Assembly: GCA_002421995.1 (NCBI GenBank)
Contig: DISP01000060.1
Span: 10,945-72,892 of the forward strand
Length of the DNA: 61,948 bases
Source of the DNA: Bacteroidales bacterium UBA6207
GTDB taxonomy: Bacteria; Bacteroidota; Bacteroidia; Bacteroidales; F082
Reading direction: 5' to 3'
Each line of letters starts with the position of its first letter. Position 1 is the stretch's first letter. Shown piece after piece: positions 1-8,368 of the stretch. The position numbers were made by a program, and so were the translations under genes. A model generated the notes under the pieces. That model was not told where the DNA came from, made no database searches, and worked only from the letters and a program-made list of their open reading frames with translations.

Positions 1-1
1 A

Positions 2-829
2 ACAGAAAAGAGCGACACGCTTAATCTGGTGAGCATTCATCTCCCTTTGATGCTATGGGCAACAACAGCTTACGCTTTCACAGCTGATGCCTGGAACAAG
101 ATTGAAAAACGCATTTCTTACCTGCGCTACAACGGCGATCTGTTGGTGATGTCAGCAGTAATTCTGTTAGCCGGATTTCTGTTGTCGGCTGTAACGGTAG
201 GTCTTTTCAAATTGATCGGTTTAAATATTGAAGTTTATTACTTTCAATACGTTGCAATCTGGGGACTTGCAGGCACTCCTGTGGTGGCGACATGGTTGAT
301 TCAGTCAAACCCACAATTGGTCAAGCATGTATCGCCGGTAATTGCAAAAGTTTTTACTCCACTTGTATTGCTGATGATGACAATTTACCTTCTGGCAATT
401 GTTTACACAGGCAAGGACCCATACAATGACAGGGAATTTTTACTCGTTTTCAACGCTTTACTCATTGGTGTGATGGCAATTATTCATTTTTCATTGGCAG
501 AAACCGAACAATCCGCTACTTCAAGTTTTGGCCTGCTGATGTTGTTTTTGCTTTCATTACTCACCATTATCATCAATAGTATAGCATTGTCGGCAATTGT
601 TTTCAGAATATCGTCATGGGGAGTTACTCCAAACCGTTTGGCTGTGATGGGAGCCAACCTCCTGATTCTCATCAACCTTGTGATGGTGTCTTACCGGCTG
701 TTTCTTTCGCTCAGGCAGCCCGAAAAAATTGAAACTGTCAACAACAGCATAGCCGTTTTTCTGCCGTTATACGCTGCCTGGACGGCAGTGGTGGTTTTTG
801 TCTTCCCAACTCTTTTCAATTTCGCTTGA
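2..829 (+). CDS. DUF4153-like integral membrane protein, 5' end missing
   Basis: The frame is open from base 2, so the gene almost certainly begins upstream of the window; the GTG at 29 is only the first possible start inside it. The visible part (about 275 residues) is nearly all hydrophobic, with around eight likely membrane helices. The segment with TPNRLAVMGANLL followed by a helix resembles the C-terminal part of the Bacteroidota DUF4153 family. Function is unknown and no catalytic motif is visible. It converges on the S9 peptidase gene, with a long inverted repeat between them. Confidence 0.6.
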   Translation, partial: TEKSDTLNLVSIHLPLMLWATTAYAFTADAWNKIEKRISYLRYNGDLLVMSAVILLAGFLLSAVTVGLFKLIGLNIEVYYFQYVAIWGLAGTPVVATWLIQSNPQLVKHVSPVIAKVFTPLVLLMMTIYLLAIVYTGKDPYNDREFLLVFNALLIGVMAIIHFSLAETEQSATSSFGLLMLFLLSLLTIIINSIALSAIVFRISSWGVTPNRLAVMGANLLILINLVMVSYRLFLSLRQPEKIETVNNSIAVFLPLYAAWTAVVVFVFPTLFNFA

Positions 830-916
830 TGGTGTGGGCATTATCTCCACTTATAAAACAAATCTCAGCTGTTTCCGTATTTATGAGATGCCCAAATCAG
901 GATGAAGCATTCAAAC

Positions 917-968
917 ATTAAGCCCTTTCTTTGCAATCGAAAAAATGATTACAAAGAAAGGGCTTAAT
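917..968. terminator. Long inverted repeat between convergent genes
   Basis: A perfect 17-bp arm (917-933, starting ATTAAGCCC) pairs with 952-968. After one C/A mismatch the stem continues for four more pairs (935-938 with 947-950), leaving an 8-base loop. It lies between the ends of two convergent genes, so a bidirectional terminator is the likely role. No U-rich tract follows on either strand, so it may instead be a 3'-end stabilising hairpin. Confidence 0.6.
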
Positions 969-992
969 GATCAAAGGACTGCTGAAAACAGA

Positions 993-3086
993 TTATTTAA
1001 GCCATCTGTCGAGCCAGTTGAAAAATGTTCTTTGCCACAATACACCATTTTGCGGCTTCAAGACCCAGTGATTCTCATTCGGGAAATACAGGTATTCGGC
1101 CGGTAATCCCTTCAAAATAGCAGCATTATAAGCTGCCATGCCTTGGGAGGCAACAATGCGGTAATCGAGTTCGCTGTGAATAACAAGTAGCGGTGTGTCC
1201 CAGTTTTGAACAAATTTGTGTGGCGAATTAGCGAAGGACCATTGGGCCGTTTTATTGTTCTTGTCCCAAAACGGACCACCCAAATCCCAGTTTGCGAACC
1301 ACATCTCCTCGGTTTCGAGGTATTGTTGCTCGAGGTTGAACATTCCATTGTGGGCAATAAAAGCTTTGAAACGTTTGTTGTGATTTCCGGCCATCCAATA
1401 CACGGAAAATCCGCCGTAAGAGGCACCGACTGCACCCAATTTGCCGGCATCAACAAAAGGTTCTTTTGCTACGGCGTCAATGGCACTGAAGTAGTCTTTC
1501 ATATTTTGTCCGCCGTAGTCGCAGCTGATCTGTTCAAGCCACTCCTGTCCAAAGCCCTGAAGGCCGCGACGGTTTGGCGCAACGATGATATAATCATTTG
1601 CAGCCATCATCTGGAAGTTCCAGCGGAACGACCAAAATTGGCTAACAGTGCTTTGAGGTCCGCCCTGGCAGTAGAGCAAAGCAGGATATTTTTTGTTGGG
1701 GTCGAAATGAGGAGGATAAATCACCCAAACGAGCATCTGCTTGCCATCGGTGGTTGTAATCCATCTTTCTTCGGACTTACCCAATGTGAGTTGGCTAAGC
1801 AGCTTGGTGTTTACCTCAGTGATGCGCTCTTGTTTTCCGTTGGTTTCGTCAATCGAGAAAAGTTCAACTGGAGAGGCATGAGACATCCGTGTTCCAATGA
1901 GTCGTTCTTTGGCCACCATCACGCTGTTGTAGCTGTGAACGCCTTCTGTGATCTTTTGAATTTTTTTGCTTTTTGGCTGTATAGCATAAATCTGGTCAAG
2001 TGCATGCCAATTGCTCACAAAGTAAATCTTTGCACCATCAGCCGACCAGACAAGCCCGTGAGCATCCTGATCAAAATCCTCTGTGAGGTATTGCTTTGTA
2101 CCTGTTTTCATGTCCATTACAAACAATCTCACCTTATCTGCTTCATAACCTTCGCGTTCCATGCTTTCCCATGCGAGGGTATTGCCATCAGGCGAAAAGA
2201 CAGGATTCACATCATATCCCATCATGCCTTCGGTGAGGTTGCGTGTTTTTCCGGTTTCCACCGAATATGCATACAGATCGGAATTGGTTGAGAGGCTATA
2301 GTCTTTGCCTTTTTTCTTACGTGAGGTATAAACAATCGTTTTGCCATCAGGGCTCCAGCTGATTTGTTCCATACCTCCGAACGGTCTGACCGGTGATTCC
2401 CACTCCTCGCCTTCCATGATGTCTTTGGCATCTGACAACTGTTTTCCGTCATAGTTGGCTATCCAAATGTGCGTATAAGCATCCACCCATTGGTCCCAAT
2501 GGCGATACATGAGGTCGTTGTTGATTCGGCCTGTTGTTATGGGCAGGTCGTTGTAGCGCGATTTGACAATGGAGATTTTCTCAACATCGGCCAGAAACAG
2601 CACTTTTGTTTGATCGGGCGAATAGCTAAACCCTCCTATTCCACCATCAATATTGCTTATCAGCACTTTGTCAGAGCCATCGGCATTCATTTCCCACATC
2701 TGCATACTTCCGGATTCGGCCGACATGTATGCAATCTTTTTTCCGTCGGGGCGCCAGACTGGATTGTATTCGCCCCAGTTAGTGAAAGTGATGCGTTTGA
2801 AATTACTCCCATCGGTATTCATGGTGTAAAGTTCCGCATTCCCCTTGTTTTCAGCCAGGTCATAATAGGTAATTGTAAAAAGCAGGCTCGTTCCATCAGG
2901 TGAAACTGCAACCTCGCCTATTCTGCCCATGGACCAAAGCAGCTCGGCTGTCAAACGATCACCTGTGAGCGCCTGCTCCACAGGACCAATCACAGGTGTT
3001 GGATTAGATTGCTGTGCCTGAACTGTCCCGATAACAAAAACGAAAAACAGAATGGCCAGCGTCAATTTTGTTAATTCTCTTTTCAT
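993..3086 (-). CDS. Secreted S9 family prolyl oligopeptidase / acyl-peptidase
   Basis: This 697-residue protein has an N-terminal signal peptide (cleavage near the AQAQQ region). A beta-propeller follows, with repeated SPDG/SWSPDGK/PVWRPDGKK motifs (PD40-like, about 60-400), then a C-terminal alpha/beta-hydrolase domain. The catalytic triad is visible: Ser556 in GASYGG, Asp641 in SELDYR and His673 in NENHW. S9 enzymes of this layout cut short peptides that pass through the propeller. The signal peptide places it in the periplasm or at the cell surface, where it would supply peptide nutrients. The gene stands alone. The exact S9 subfamily (S9C or DPP-like) cannot be fixed by eye. Confidence 0.92.
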   Translation of the reverse strand: MKRELTKLTLAILFFVFVIGTVQAQQSNPTPVIGPVEQALTGDRLTAELLWSMGRIGEVAVSPDGTSLLFTITYYDLAENKGNAELYTMNTDGSNFKRITFTNWGEYNPVWRPDGKKIAYMSAESGSMQMWEMNADGSDKVLISNIDGGIGGFSYSPDQTKVLFLADVEKISIVKSRYNDLPITTGRINNDLMYRHWDQWVDAYTHIWIANYDGKQLSDAKDIMEGEEWESPVRPFGGMEQISWSPDGKTIVYTSRKKKGKDYSLSTNSDLYAYSVETGKTRNLTEGMMGYDVNPVFSPDGNTLAWESMEREGYEADKVRLFVMDMKTGTKQYLTEDFDQDAHGLVWSADGAKIYFVSNWHALDQIYAIQPKSKKIQKITEGVHSYNSVMVAKERLIGTRMSHASPVELFSIDETNGKQERITEVNTKLLSQLTLGKSEERWITTTDGKQMLVWVIYPPHFDPNKKYPALLYCQGGPQSTVSQFWSFRWNFQMMAANDYIIVAPNRRGLQGFGQEWLEQISCDYGGQNMKDYFSAIDAVAKEPFVDAGKLGAVGASYGGFSVYWMAGNHNKRFKAFIAHNGMFNLEQQYLETEEMWFANWDLGGPFWDKNNKTAQWSFANSPHKFVQNWDTPLLVIHSELDYRIVASQGMAAYNAAILKGLPAEYLYFPNENHWVLKPQNGVLWQRTFFNWLDRWLK

Positions 3087-3212
3087 GGTAAAAGCTTCAA
3101 TTTGATCGCACTAAAGTAGCAGATTTTTAAATGTCGGACACTTTCACAAAGTGAACGGTTAAAATTGTTAAAGAAATGGCTTTGTTTCAGGCGTTTTACC
3201 CAGAGAGGCGGA

Positions 3213-5885
3213 TTACATTTCTGCTGAAAGATTCATATCACCTGCAACAGAAAAATAGATATTCAACACCTTTTCGCCTGACCCGACACTATCAAGAGCA
3301 GCCTGGTAATAAAACGATTCGCACATTGTGCCTGCAGCAAAACTTCCATAAGGTTCGAAATAGATAACCGGTGAACCGGGGAATATGTTGTGATTAAAAC
3401 TAAAATCGTTGTTTGCCGCAATCACAAAATTTGCTTTGCCACCGGGAAAAGGACTTGTTCCGGGCTGACCACTCAACCGCAACATCAGCAGTAATGCATC
3501 GAGTGCTGAAATAGCACCATTGTTTGACAGGTCGGCAACATCAAGCATGAACGGGGAAACTGCATCAACATCCGGAAAGTGAGCCAACTGCTCGACGACC
3601 GGATTTGCTGTTGCAAGATAGCTGATCAGCAACGCGTCCACAGCTGTGACACCCGACCAATGATTCCAAATCCATCCGCCCGACAACAGTCCTGTGGGAG
3701 TGACTTCCCATAGGCGCAACCACACGACACTGTCATAAGCCAACGGCTCAAAGGCATAGGTCCATCTACCACTGTCAAAAACCGGCTGTAAGGCAGGTGA
3801 AACCGGATGAAAATCCCTGTTCAATAACTGAAGCCTGAAAAATGACGCATCCTGAGGCAAAGCACTTCCAGCTTGGTTGAAACGCCTTAAGTCACCGCTT
3901 AATTTCAGCTTCCTGTTCCCGGTTGTTCTTACAAAGACAGGTCTTTCTGTAACGGTGATATTCACTTTTCCATTGGCCGGGATCAATGTGTTCACAAGGC
4001 CGCTATTATATCCAAAGGCAGGTGTAATCAGGTTTATCGTTGCCGAAACTCCTGTATGCAGCTCAAAGTTATTCACGACAGTGTTGTTGGATGTACCGCA
4101 CCAAACAACATAAACAACGGTATCACCTGTGGCTGAAGCATATTTATTGATGTTCACAGCATCATTTCCTGAGCTAACTTCCATAACAAATTTAAGATCA
4201 TTGAGTTGGTATGTCATCGTATTGACATAAAACCACGACTTTTTGGGTTGATGACCATTCCATTTCTCATTTGTCAGACCTGAACTGTTGTATTTGTTTG
4301 GATTCAAGGCATTTGCATCACGGAGCATATACATAAAAGCTTTGTCAATTCCAGCAGATGAAGCAGCCAGGTAGCTCCTCAATATCCACTGAGCCTGCAC
4401 CTCATAGATATCGTTGGTATCAATAGCCACAGCAGCTTGCTCACTTTCCGGTTGTGTGTCATAGCCAAACTCCGACAACCAAATTTCCTTTCCAGGGAGG
4501 TATTTATCGCGGTAGGCGACCAATTGTTTTAGTTTTTCTTTCAATCCATCTTCTTCGGGGCTGATGCCATGGCTACCATTTTCGGAATAATGATGAAAAT
4601 TGAGTACATCTGCCGGGAAACCATTCCGGTTGAAATCGCTCCAGAGCTTCATGCAACGCACATATTCCAGGTTGAGGCTTGCTAATCCGGCCATCACCAT
4701 TTTTATTAAAGGATCAGCATTTTTCATTCCTTTGCCCACACCCATACTATTGTTGTGTCCGTCATAGTCGGCACTACACATAGCCGCAAACTCATCAGGC
4801 CTGAAATAACCTCCACGGGTAAACCACCACTTATCAGGTTCGTTCCAGTTTTCAAGATAGCGCACCAACGACAAGCCACTCAGTGATTGCTGATCCGGTT
4901 TCAGTTTCAGTAAAGCAGGATTCACGCTGTTTTGGCCATAACGTGCTGCAAACTGAAACATATAGTCGGCATGTTCAGTATATGAAGCCGGATCTGTTGC
5001 AAGCTCACCTGCACTGAGCGGTTTATGCTGGGTGAGCGAGTCGTTAAAACCGGTAATATATGGAGCAGCACCCTGCAGGTCGGGACTAACAGAGATGGAA
5101 GATGCTTTTAGTTGGTCATAAAAAACATCGAAATAAAATCCCCATCCGGGGCCACTCACCCAACTCGGATTCCAGGCATAGAGATTATTGGGGTAACCCG
5201 GGTATGTGGTGTCAGTGTTTCCCTCGTCCCAACCCCAGTTGTGGTATTCGCGCAGGTTTCCAACACAACTCAGTTTTTCAATGGGATCATCAACAAAGCC
5301 ATTCACACCCAAAAAATTTTGCATTAATGGCATTCCGGAAATTTGAGGGGCCGGAAGCGTCGTCACAGGACCGGCAACCGTGCCATACAACACTATCTCG
5401 GCAACTTTTGTTGATGGACTCTTAAGCTGAAACATCAAAAAGCGGCTGTTCACATTCAAGATTATCTGTCGCCAGGTGTTGTAGGTATTCAGCAATAGCT
5501 GCGCTTTAGGCTGCCAGGAAGCAGGATTTCCGGTAAAAATCAACAGACTGTCGCTGTCGTTTACATCAAAAAGCCAGAGGCTGCTCAAATTGTAGTTTCT
5601 TCCAAGGTCGAGCACCACCATTGCAGGATAATAAATATCAGCGTTTACCCATCCCGGGGAAAATACCGTGACAGGCACACCTCCGCCTCCCGAAGCCGGG
5701 TCGCCGGCCAAAACCTGCTCATCTACCCATTGGCCGACATTTCCTTTTGTGCTGAAATTGTAGAACATACCAGCATCAAGCGCAATCTTATTCTGAGCAA
5801 CTAATTGCCAGCCGGAGGCCGACAAAATCAGTAACAGAAACAACAGTACGGCTCCTGAAATATTTTTCCTGATGAACATCCTCAT
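3213..5885 (-). CDS. Secreted glycoside-hydrolase-like protein with dockerin-like C-terminus
   Basis: This 890-residue protein starts with a signal peptide. Residues about 30-170 look like a discoidin/carbohydrate-binding fold. Residues about 190-600 resemble a clan GH-A TIM barrel: a candidate acid/base Glu349 lies in ENWNEPDK and a candidate nucleophile Glu472 in WLSEFGYD. A beta-rich region follows. Near the C-terminus are two dockerin-like segments, VTAVDALLISYLA and NNGAISALDALLLMLRL, and then a short tail ending GDMNLSAEM. No T9SS sorting domain is seen. Family assignment (GH39-like or another GH-A family) and substrate, presumably a polysaccharide, are uncertain. Its ATG overlaps the stop of the small yqaE gene upstream (ATGA), which suggests translational coupling. 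Confidence 0.7.
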   Translation of the reverse strand: MRMFIRKNISGAVLLFLLLILSASGWQLVAQNKIALDAGMFYNFSTKGNVGQWVDEQVLAGDPASGGGGVPVTVFSPGWVNADIYYPAMVVLDLGRNYNLSSLWLFDVNDSDSLLIFTGNPASWQPKAQLLLNTYNTWRQIILNVNSRFLMFQLKSPSTKVAEIVLYGTVAGPVTTLPAPQISGMPLMQNFLGVNGFVDDPIEKLSCVGNLREYHNWGWDEGNTDTTYPGYPNNLYAWNPSWVSGPGWGFYFDVFYDQLKASSISVSPDLQGAAPYITGFNDSLTQHKPLSAGELATDPASYTEHADYMFQFAARYGQNSVNPALLKLKPDQQSLSGLSLVRYLENWNEPDKWWFTRGGYFRPDEFAAMCSADYDGHNNSMGVGKGMKNADPLIKMVMAGLASLNLEYVRCMKLWSDFNRNGFPADVLNFHHYSENGSHGISPEEDGLKEKLKQLVAYRDKYLPGKEIWLSEFGYDTQPESEQAAVAIDTNDIYEVQAQWILRSYLAASSAGIDKAFMYMLRDANALNPNKYNSSGLTNEKWNGHQPKKSWFYVNTMTYQLNDLKFVMEVSSGNDAVNINKYASATGDTVVYVVWCGTSNNTVVNNFELHTGVSATINLITPAFGYNSGLVNTLIPANGKVNITVTERPVFVRTTGNRKLKLSGDLRRFNQAGSALPQDASFFRLQLLNRDFHPVSPALQPVFDSGRWTYAFEPLAYDSVVWLRLWEVTPTGLLSGGWIWNHWSGVTAVDALLISYLATANPVVEQLAHFPDVDAVSPFMLDVADLSNNGAISALDALLLMLRLSGQPGTSPFPGGKANFVIAANNDFSFNHNIFPGSPVIYFEPYGSFAAGTMCESFYYQAALDSVGSGEKVLNIYFSVAGDMNLSAEM

Positions 5886-6031
5886 TTTTTGTTAATGATC
5901 AATGCAGCAAGAACACTGGGGATCCAGCCGGCCAGGGTGAGCAGAAAAACAATTAATACTGAGCCGCATCCTTTGTCCACAGCAGCCAAAGGCGGAAAGA
6001 GAATACATAAGATAACCCTCCAAAGTGACAT
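5882..6031 (-). CDS. yqaE: YqaE/Pmp3 family small membrane protein
   Basis: A 49-residue protein beginning MSLWRVILCILFPPLAAVDK. It has the family pattern: a first helix with a PPLA motif, a short polar loop (DKGCGS), and a second helix containing TLAGWIPSVLAAL. Pmp3/YqaE proteins are tiny proteolipids of the inner membrane linked to membrane potential and salt or envelope stress. The TGA stop overlaps the ATG of the downstream glycoside-hydrolase-like gene by the ATGA arrangement, so the two are probably co-transcribed. A perfect TAnnTTTG box lies about 55 bases upstream. Confidence 0.85.
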   Translation of the reverse strand: MSLWRVILCILFPPLAAVDKGCGSVLIVFLLTLAGWIPSVLAALIINKK

Positions 6032-6085
6032 TTTTATGGTATTAAATTCTTAAACAAAGGAGTGCCTGTTCTAAAACAAGCGTTG

Positions 6086-6093
6086 CAAAAGTA
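6086..6093 (-). promoter_or_regulatory. Candidate -7 promoter box for yqaE
   Basis: TACTTTTG on the minus strand matches the Bacteroidota TAnnTTTG element and lies 55 bases before the yqaE start. No clear TTTG element is seen at the usual -33 distance. Confidence 0.45.
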
Positions 6094-6171
6094 AAGCAGA
6101 AAAAGCATCAATCATGGAAATAATGGTATTTTCGTTGCGTGTAATAATCTTCAACAAAACTTTCAGAGAAA

Positions 6172-7173
6172 ATGCGAATATGTACTTTCATTATAACGCT
6201 ACTTTTTTCGGCTTCCATTGCCACTGCGCAGGACACTTTTTCCATTGTTGCTGTTGACACAATAACCGGCGAAACAGGAAGTGCCGGAGCAAGTTGCATT
6301 GACAATACCGCCATAGCAGGAGGCGCAAAAATCATCAGTGATATTATCCCGGGCCGGGGAGCAATCCACACACAAAGCTATTGGCTGTCAGCCAATCAGG
6401 TGAATGCCCACAACCGCATGCTGGCAGGTGATTCACCTCAACAAATCATTGACTGGCTTGTGGCCAATGATGCCCAGAACCTGCCTGGTCGCCGCCAATA
6501 CGGGATAGTTGATTTTGATAACGAAGGACAAGCACGTTCTGCAGCCTTCACAGGTCAGCAAAGCATGGACTGGAAAGGACATAAAACAGGATCAAATTAT
6601 GCCATACAGGGAAACATCCTGCTCAATGCTGGGATTCTCGACTCAATCGAGGCGCGTTTTCTGCGAACTGAAGGCAGTTTGTCTGACAAACTGATGGCGG
6701 CATTGCAAGGTGCAAATGTGCCCGGAGCTGATTCACGTTGTCTGAGCGAAGGTGTTTCCTCCCTGTCTGCATTTATTAGAATGGCCAGAACCAACGATAA
6801 TCCTGACACCCTCTTTCTTGATCTCAATGTTCCGCAAACCCCCTACGGCGTTGAGCCTATTGACTCGCTGCAGCAGCTGTACGACAACTGGAAAATGATC
6901 ACCTCATTGCTGGATCACAGCGATACAAAAAACACCAATTGGCACATATTTCCCAATCCTTCCAAAGGTGTTTCAACTATTGACCTGTCAGAAATGAAGG
7001 TAAAAATTGCTACAATCAGCATCTATAACCAAAAAGGAGAGCTTCTTAAGGTTTTGAAAAATCCATTGCAAATGCAGAAGCTTGAGCTGGAAACAACCGG
7101 AAAAGGATTGTATTATGTTGTTTTGAGCGGTGAACAATCTGTCAGGTTTATAAAAAAACTCATTATAAACTGA
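6172..7173 (+). CDS. DUF1028 Ntn-hydrolase-like protein with T9SS sorting domain
   Basis: This 333-residue secreted protein has a signal peptide (MRICTF to about IATAQ), a DUF1028 domain (about 20-240, with FSIVAVDTITGETGSAGASC and GHKTGSNYAIQGN), and a C-terminal type IX secretion sorting domain (about 255-333: IFPNPSKG, then a GKGLYYVVL strand and RFIKKLIIN). DUF1028 proteins have an Ntn-hydrolase-type fold, and their substrate is generally unknown. The sorting domain means export across the outer membrane by T9SS. The next gene is porQ, itself a T9SS factor. Confidence 0.85.
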   Translation: MRICTFIITLLFSASIATAQDTFSIVAVDTITGETGSAGASCIDNTAIAGGAKIISDIIPGRGAIHTQSYWLSANQVNAHNRMLAGDSPQQIIDWLVANDAQNLPGRRQYGIVDFDNEGQARSAAFTGQQSMDWKGHKTGSNYAIQGNILLNAGILDSIEARFLRTEGSLSDKLMAALQGANVPGADSRCLSEGVSSLSAFIRMARTNDNPDTLFLDLNVPQTPYGVEPIDSLQQLYDNWKMITSLLDHSDTKNTNWHIFPNPSKGVSTIDLSEMKVKIATISIYNQKGELLKVLKNPLQMQKLELETTGKGLYYVVLSGEQSVRFIKKLIIN

Positions 7174-7265
7174 CCGGACAAAATGATTACCCGAAGCATT
7201 CAAATCTGATATTGTTTGAACAATAAGTTGTAAAAATTGTCGTTACATCAGCATAAAAGCAAAGC

Positions 7266-8330
7266 ATGCAAAAGATTATTACGCTATCCTTATCAACCTT
7301 CTGTGTGATGTTGACCACGTTGCTTTTTCTACCCGAAGCCAAGGCTCAGGTGGGGGGACGCGGGACCTATGATTTTTTAAATATCGCAGTCTCACCGCGT
7401 GTTGCGGCACTGGGTGGTAATGCATTGCCCATAAATGACAACGACGTTCAGCTCACTGCCTTCAACCCTGCCCTCATCAACCAGGCAATGCACAACCAGT
7501 TTAGTCTTTCTTATGTTGACTATTATGCTGATCTGGGTTTCAGCAATGTGCAATATGGCCGGAATTTCGGAAATCTCGGAAACTTTGTGGGCGGCCTCCA
7601 TTACTATAATTATGGTACTTTCGACTATGCCGACGAGGCTGGCAACCGAACCAACACATTCAACGCAGCCGACTATGTCCTGTCACTTGGCTGGGGCCGT
7701 CAGCTCGACTCAAACTTCAGCATTGGGGCAAATGCCAAGTTTGCAGCATCGCAATACGAGAGTTACAACAGCTTTGGATTGGCCGTTGATGTTGCCGGAA
7801 CTTACCTGAGCAAAACCGGTTGGTTGTTTTCGCTCACAGCCCGTAACATTGGCTCCGAGCTCAAATCCTATCTGCCCGGTGAGGCGTCAACTATGCCGTT
7901 CTCAATGCAGTTAGGAGTTTCAAAAAGACTGGATCATGTACCTTTCAGACTTATTCTCATCTATGATCATCTTCAAAAATGGGACCTTACTTATGATGAT
8001 CCTATTGACCTCAAAGGACGTATTGATCCGATCACAGGTGTGAAATCGGAACTTAACGGTGCTGAAAAATTTGCCGACCAGCTGATGCGTCATTTCATCC
8101 TCGGCGGTGAATTTTATATCGGCAAAGGACTCGTACTACGTGGAAGTTACAACTACAAAAGGCGTCAGGAAATGCAAATTCCTGACAAACTTGCCATGGT
8201 GGGCTTTGCCTGGGGTGTAGGCGTCAAAATTTCGAAGTTTCAAATCAACTATTCCCGCTCAACTTTTCATGTTGTAGGCTCACCAAACTACATCTCAATT
8301 TCTACCGATTTCGACAGTTTCAAAAAGTAA
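7266..8330 (+). CDS. porQ: Type IX secretion system protein PorQ
   Basis: This 354-residue protein has a signal peptide followed by an outer-membrane beta-barrel-like sequence. The mature N-terminus contains GGRGTYDFLNIAVSPRVAALGG, the PorQ/PorV-like start (quoted only in part: TYDFLNIAVSPRVAALGG). PorQ takes part in maturation and release of T9SS cargo at the outer membrane, together with PorU, PorV and PorZ. Alternating strands rich in Tyr and Asn and the ending NYISISTDFDSF fit a closed barrel. The recF promoter overlaps its last codons. Confidence 0.85.
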   Translation: MQKIITLSLSTFCVMLTTLLFLPEAKAQVGGRGTYDFLNIAVSPRVAALGGNALPINDNDVQLTAFNPALINQAMHNQFSLSYVDYYADLGFSNVQYGRNFGNLGNFVGGLHYYNYGTFDYADEAGNRTNTFNAADYVLSLGWGRQLDSNFSIGANAKFAASQYESYNSFGLAVDVAGTYLSKTGWLFSLTARNIGSELKSYLPGEASTMPFSMQLGVSKRLDHVPFRLILIYDHLQKWDLTYDDPIDLKGRIDPITGVKSELNGAEKFADQLMRHFILGGEFYIGKGLVLRGSYNYKRRQEMQIPDKLAMVGFAWGVGVKISKFQINYSRSTFHVVGSPNYISISTDFDSFKK

Positions 8331-8348
8331 AGCTTTAGTGTATCTTTG
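8318..8348 (+). promoter_or_regulatory. Candidate promoter for recF
   Basis: TTTC at 8318-8321, a 19-base spacer and TATCTTTG at 8341-8348 fit the Bacteroidota -33/-7 pattern, with an initiation point about 15 bases before the recF ATG. The -33 box lies inside the end of porQ. Confidence 0.65.
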
Positions 8349-8368
8349 CCTTTGAAAAAGGAAGGATT

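Noticed and set aside
1206..2291. 361-codon open frame on the plus strand inside the S9 peptidase gene
   Set aside because: It is antisense to a gene with signal peptide, propeller repeats and catalytic triad. The translation has no family pattern and is rich in Cys and Phe like a shadow frame.
7211..7224. ATTGTTTGAACAAT dyad upstream of porQ as an operator
   Set aside because: The arms are only 6 bp in AT-rich sequence, easily expected by chance.
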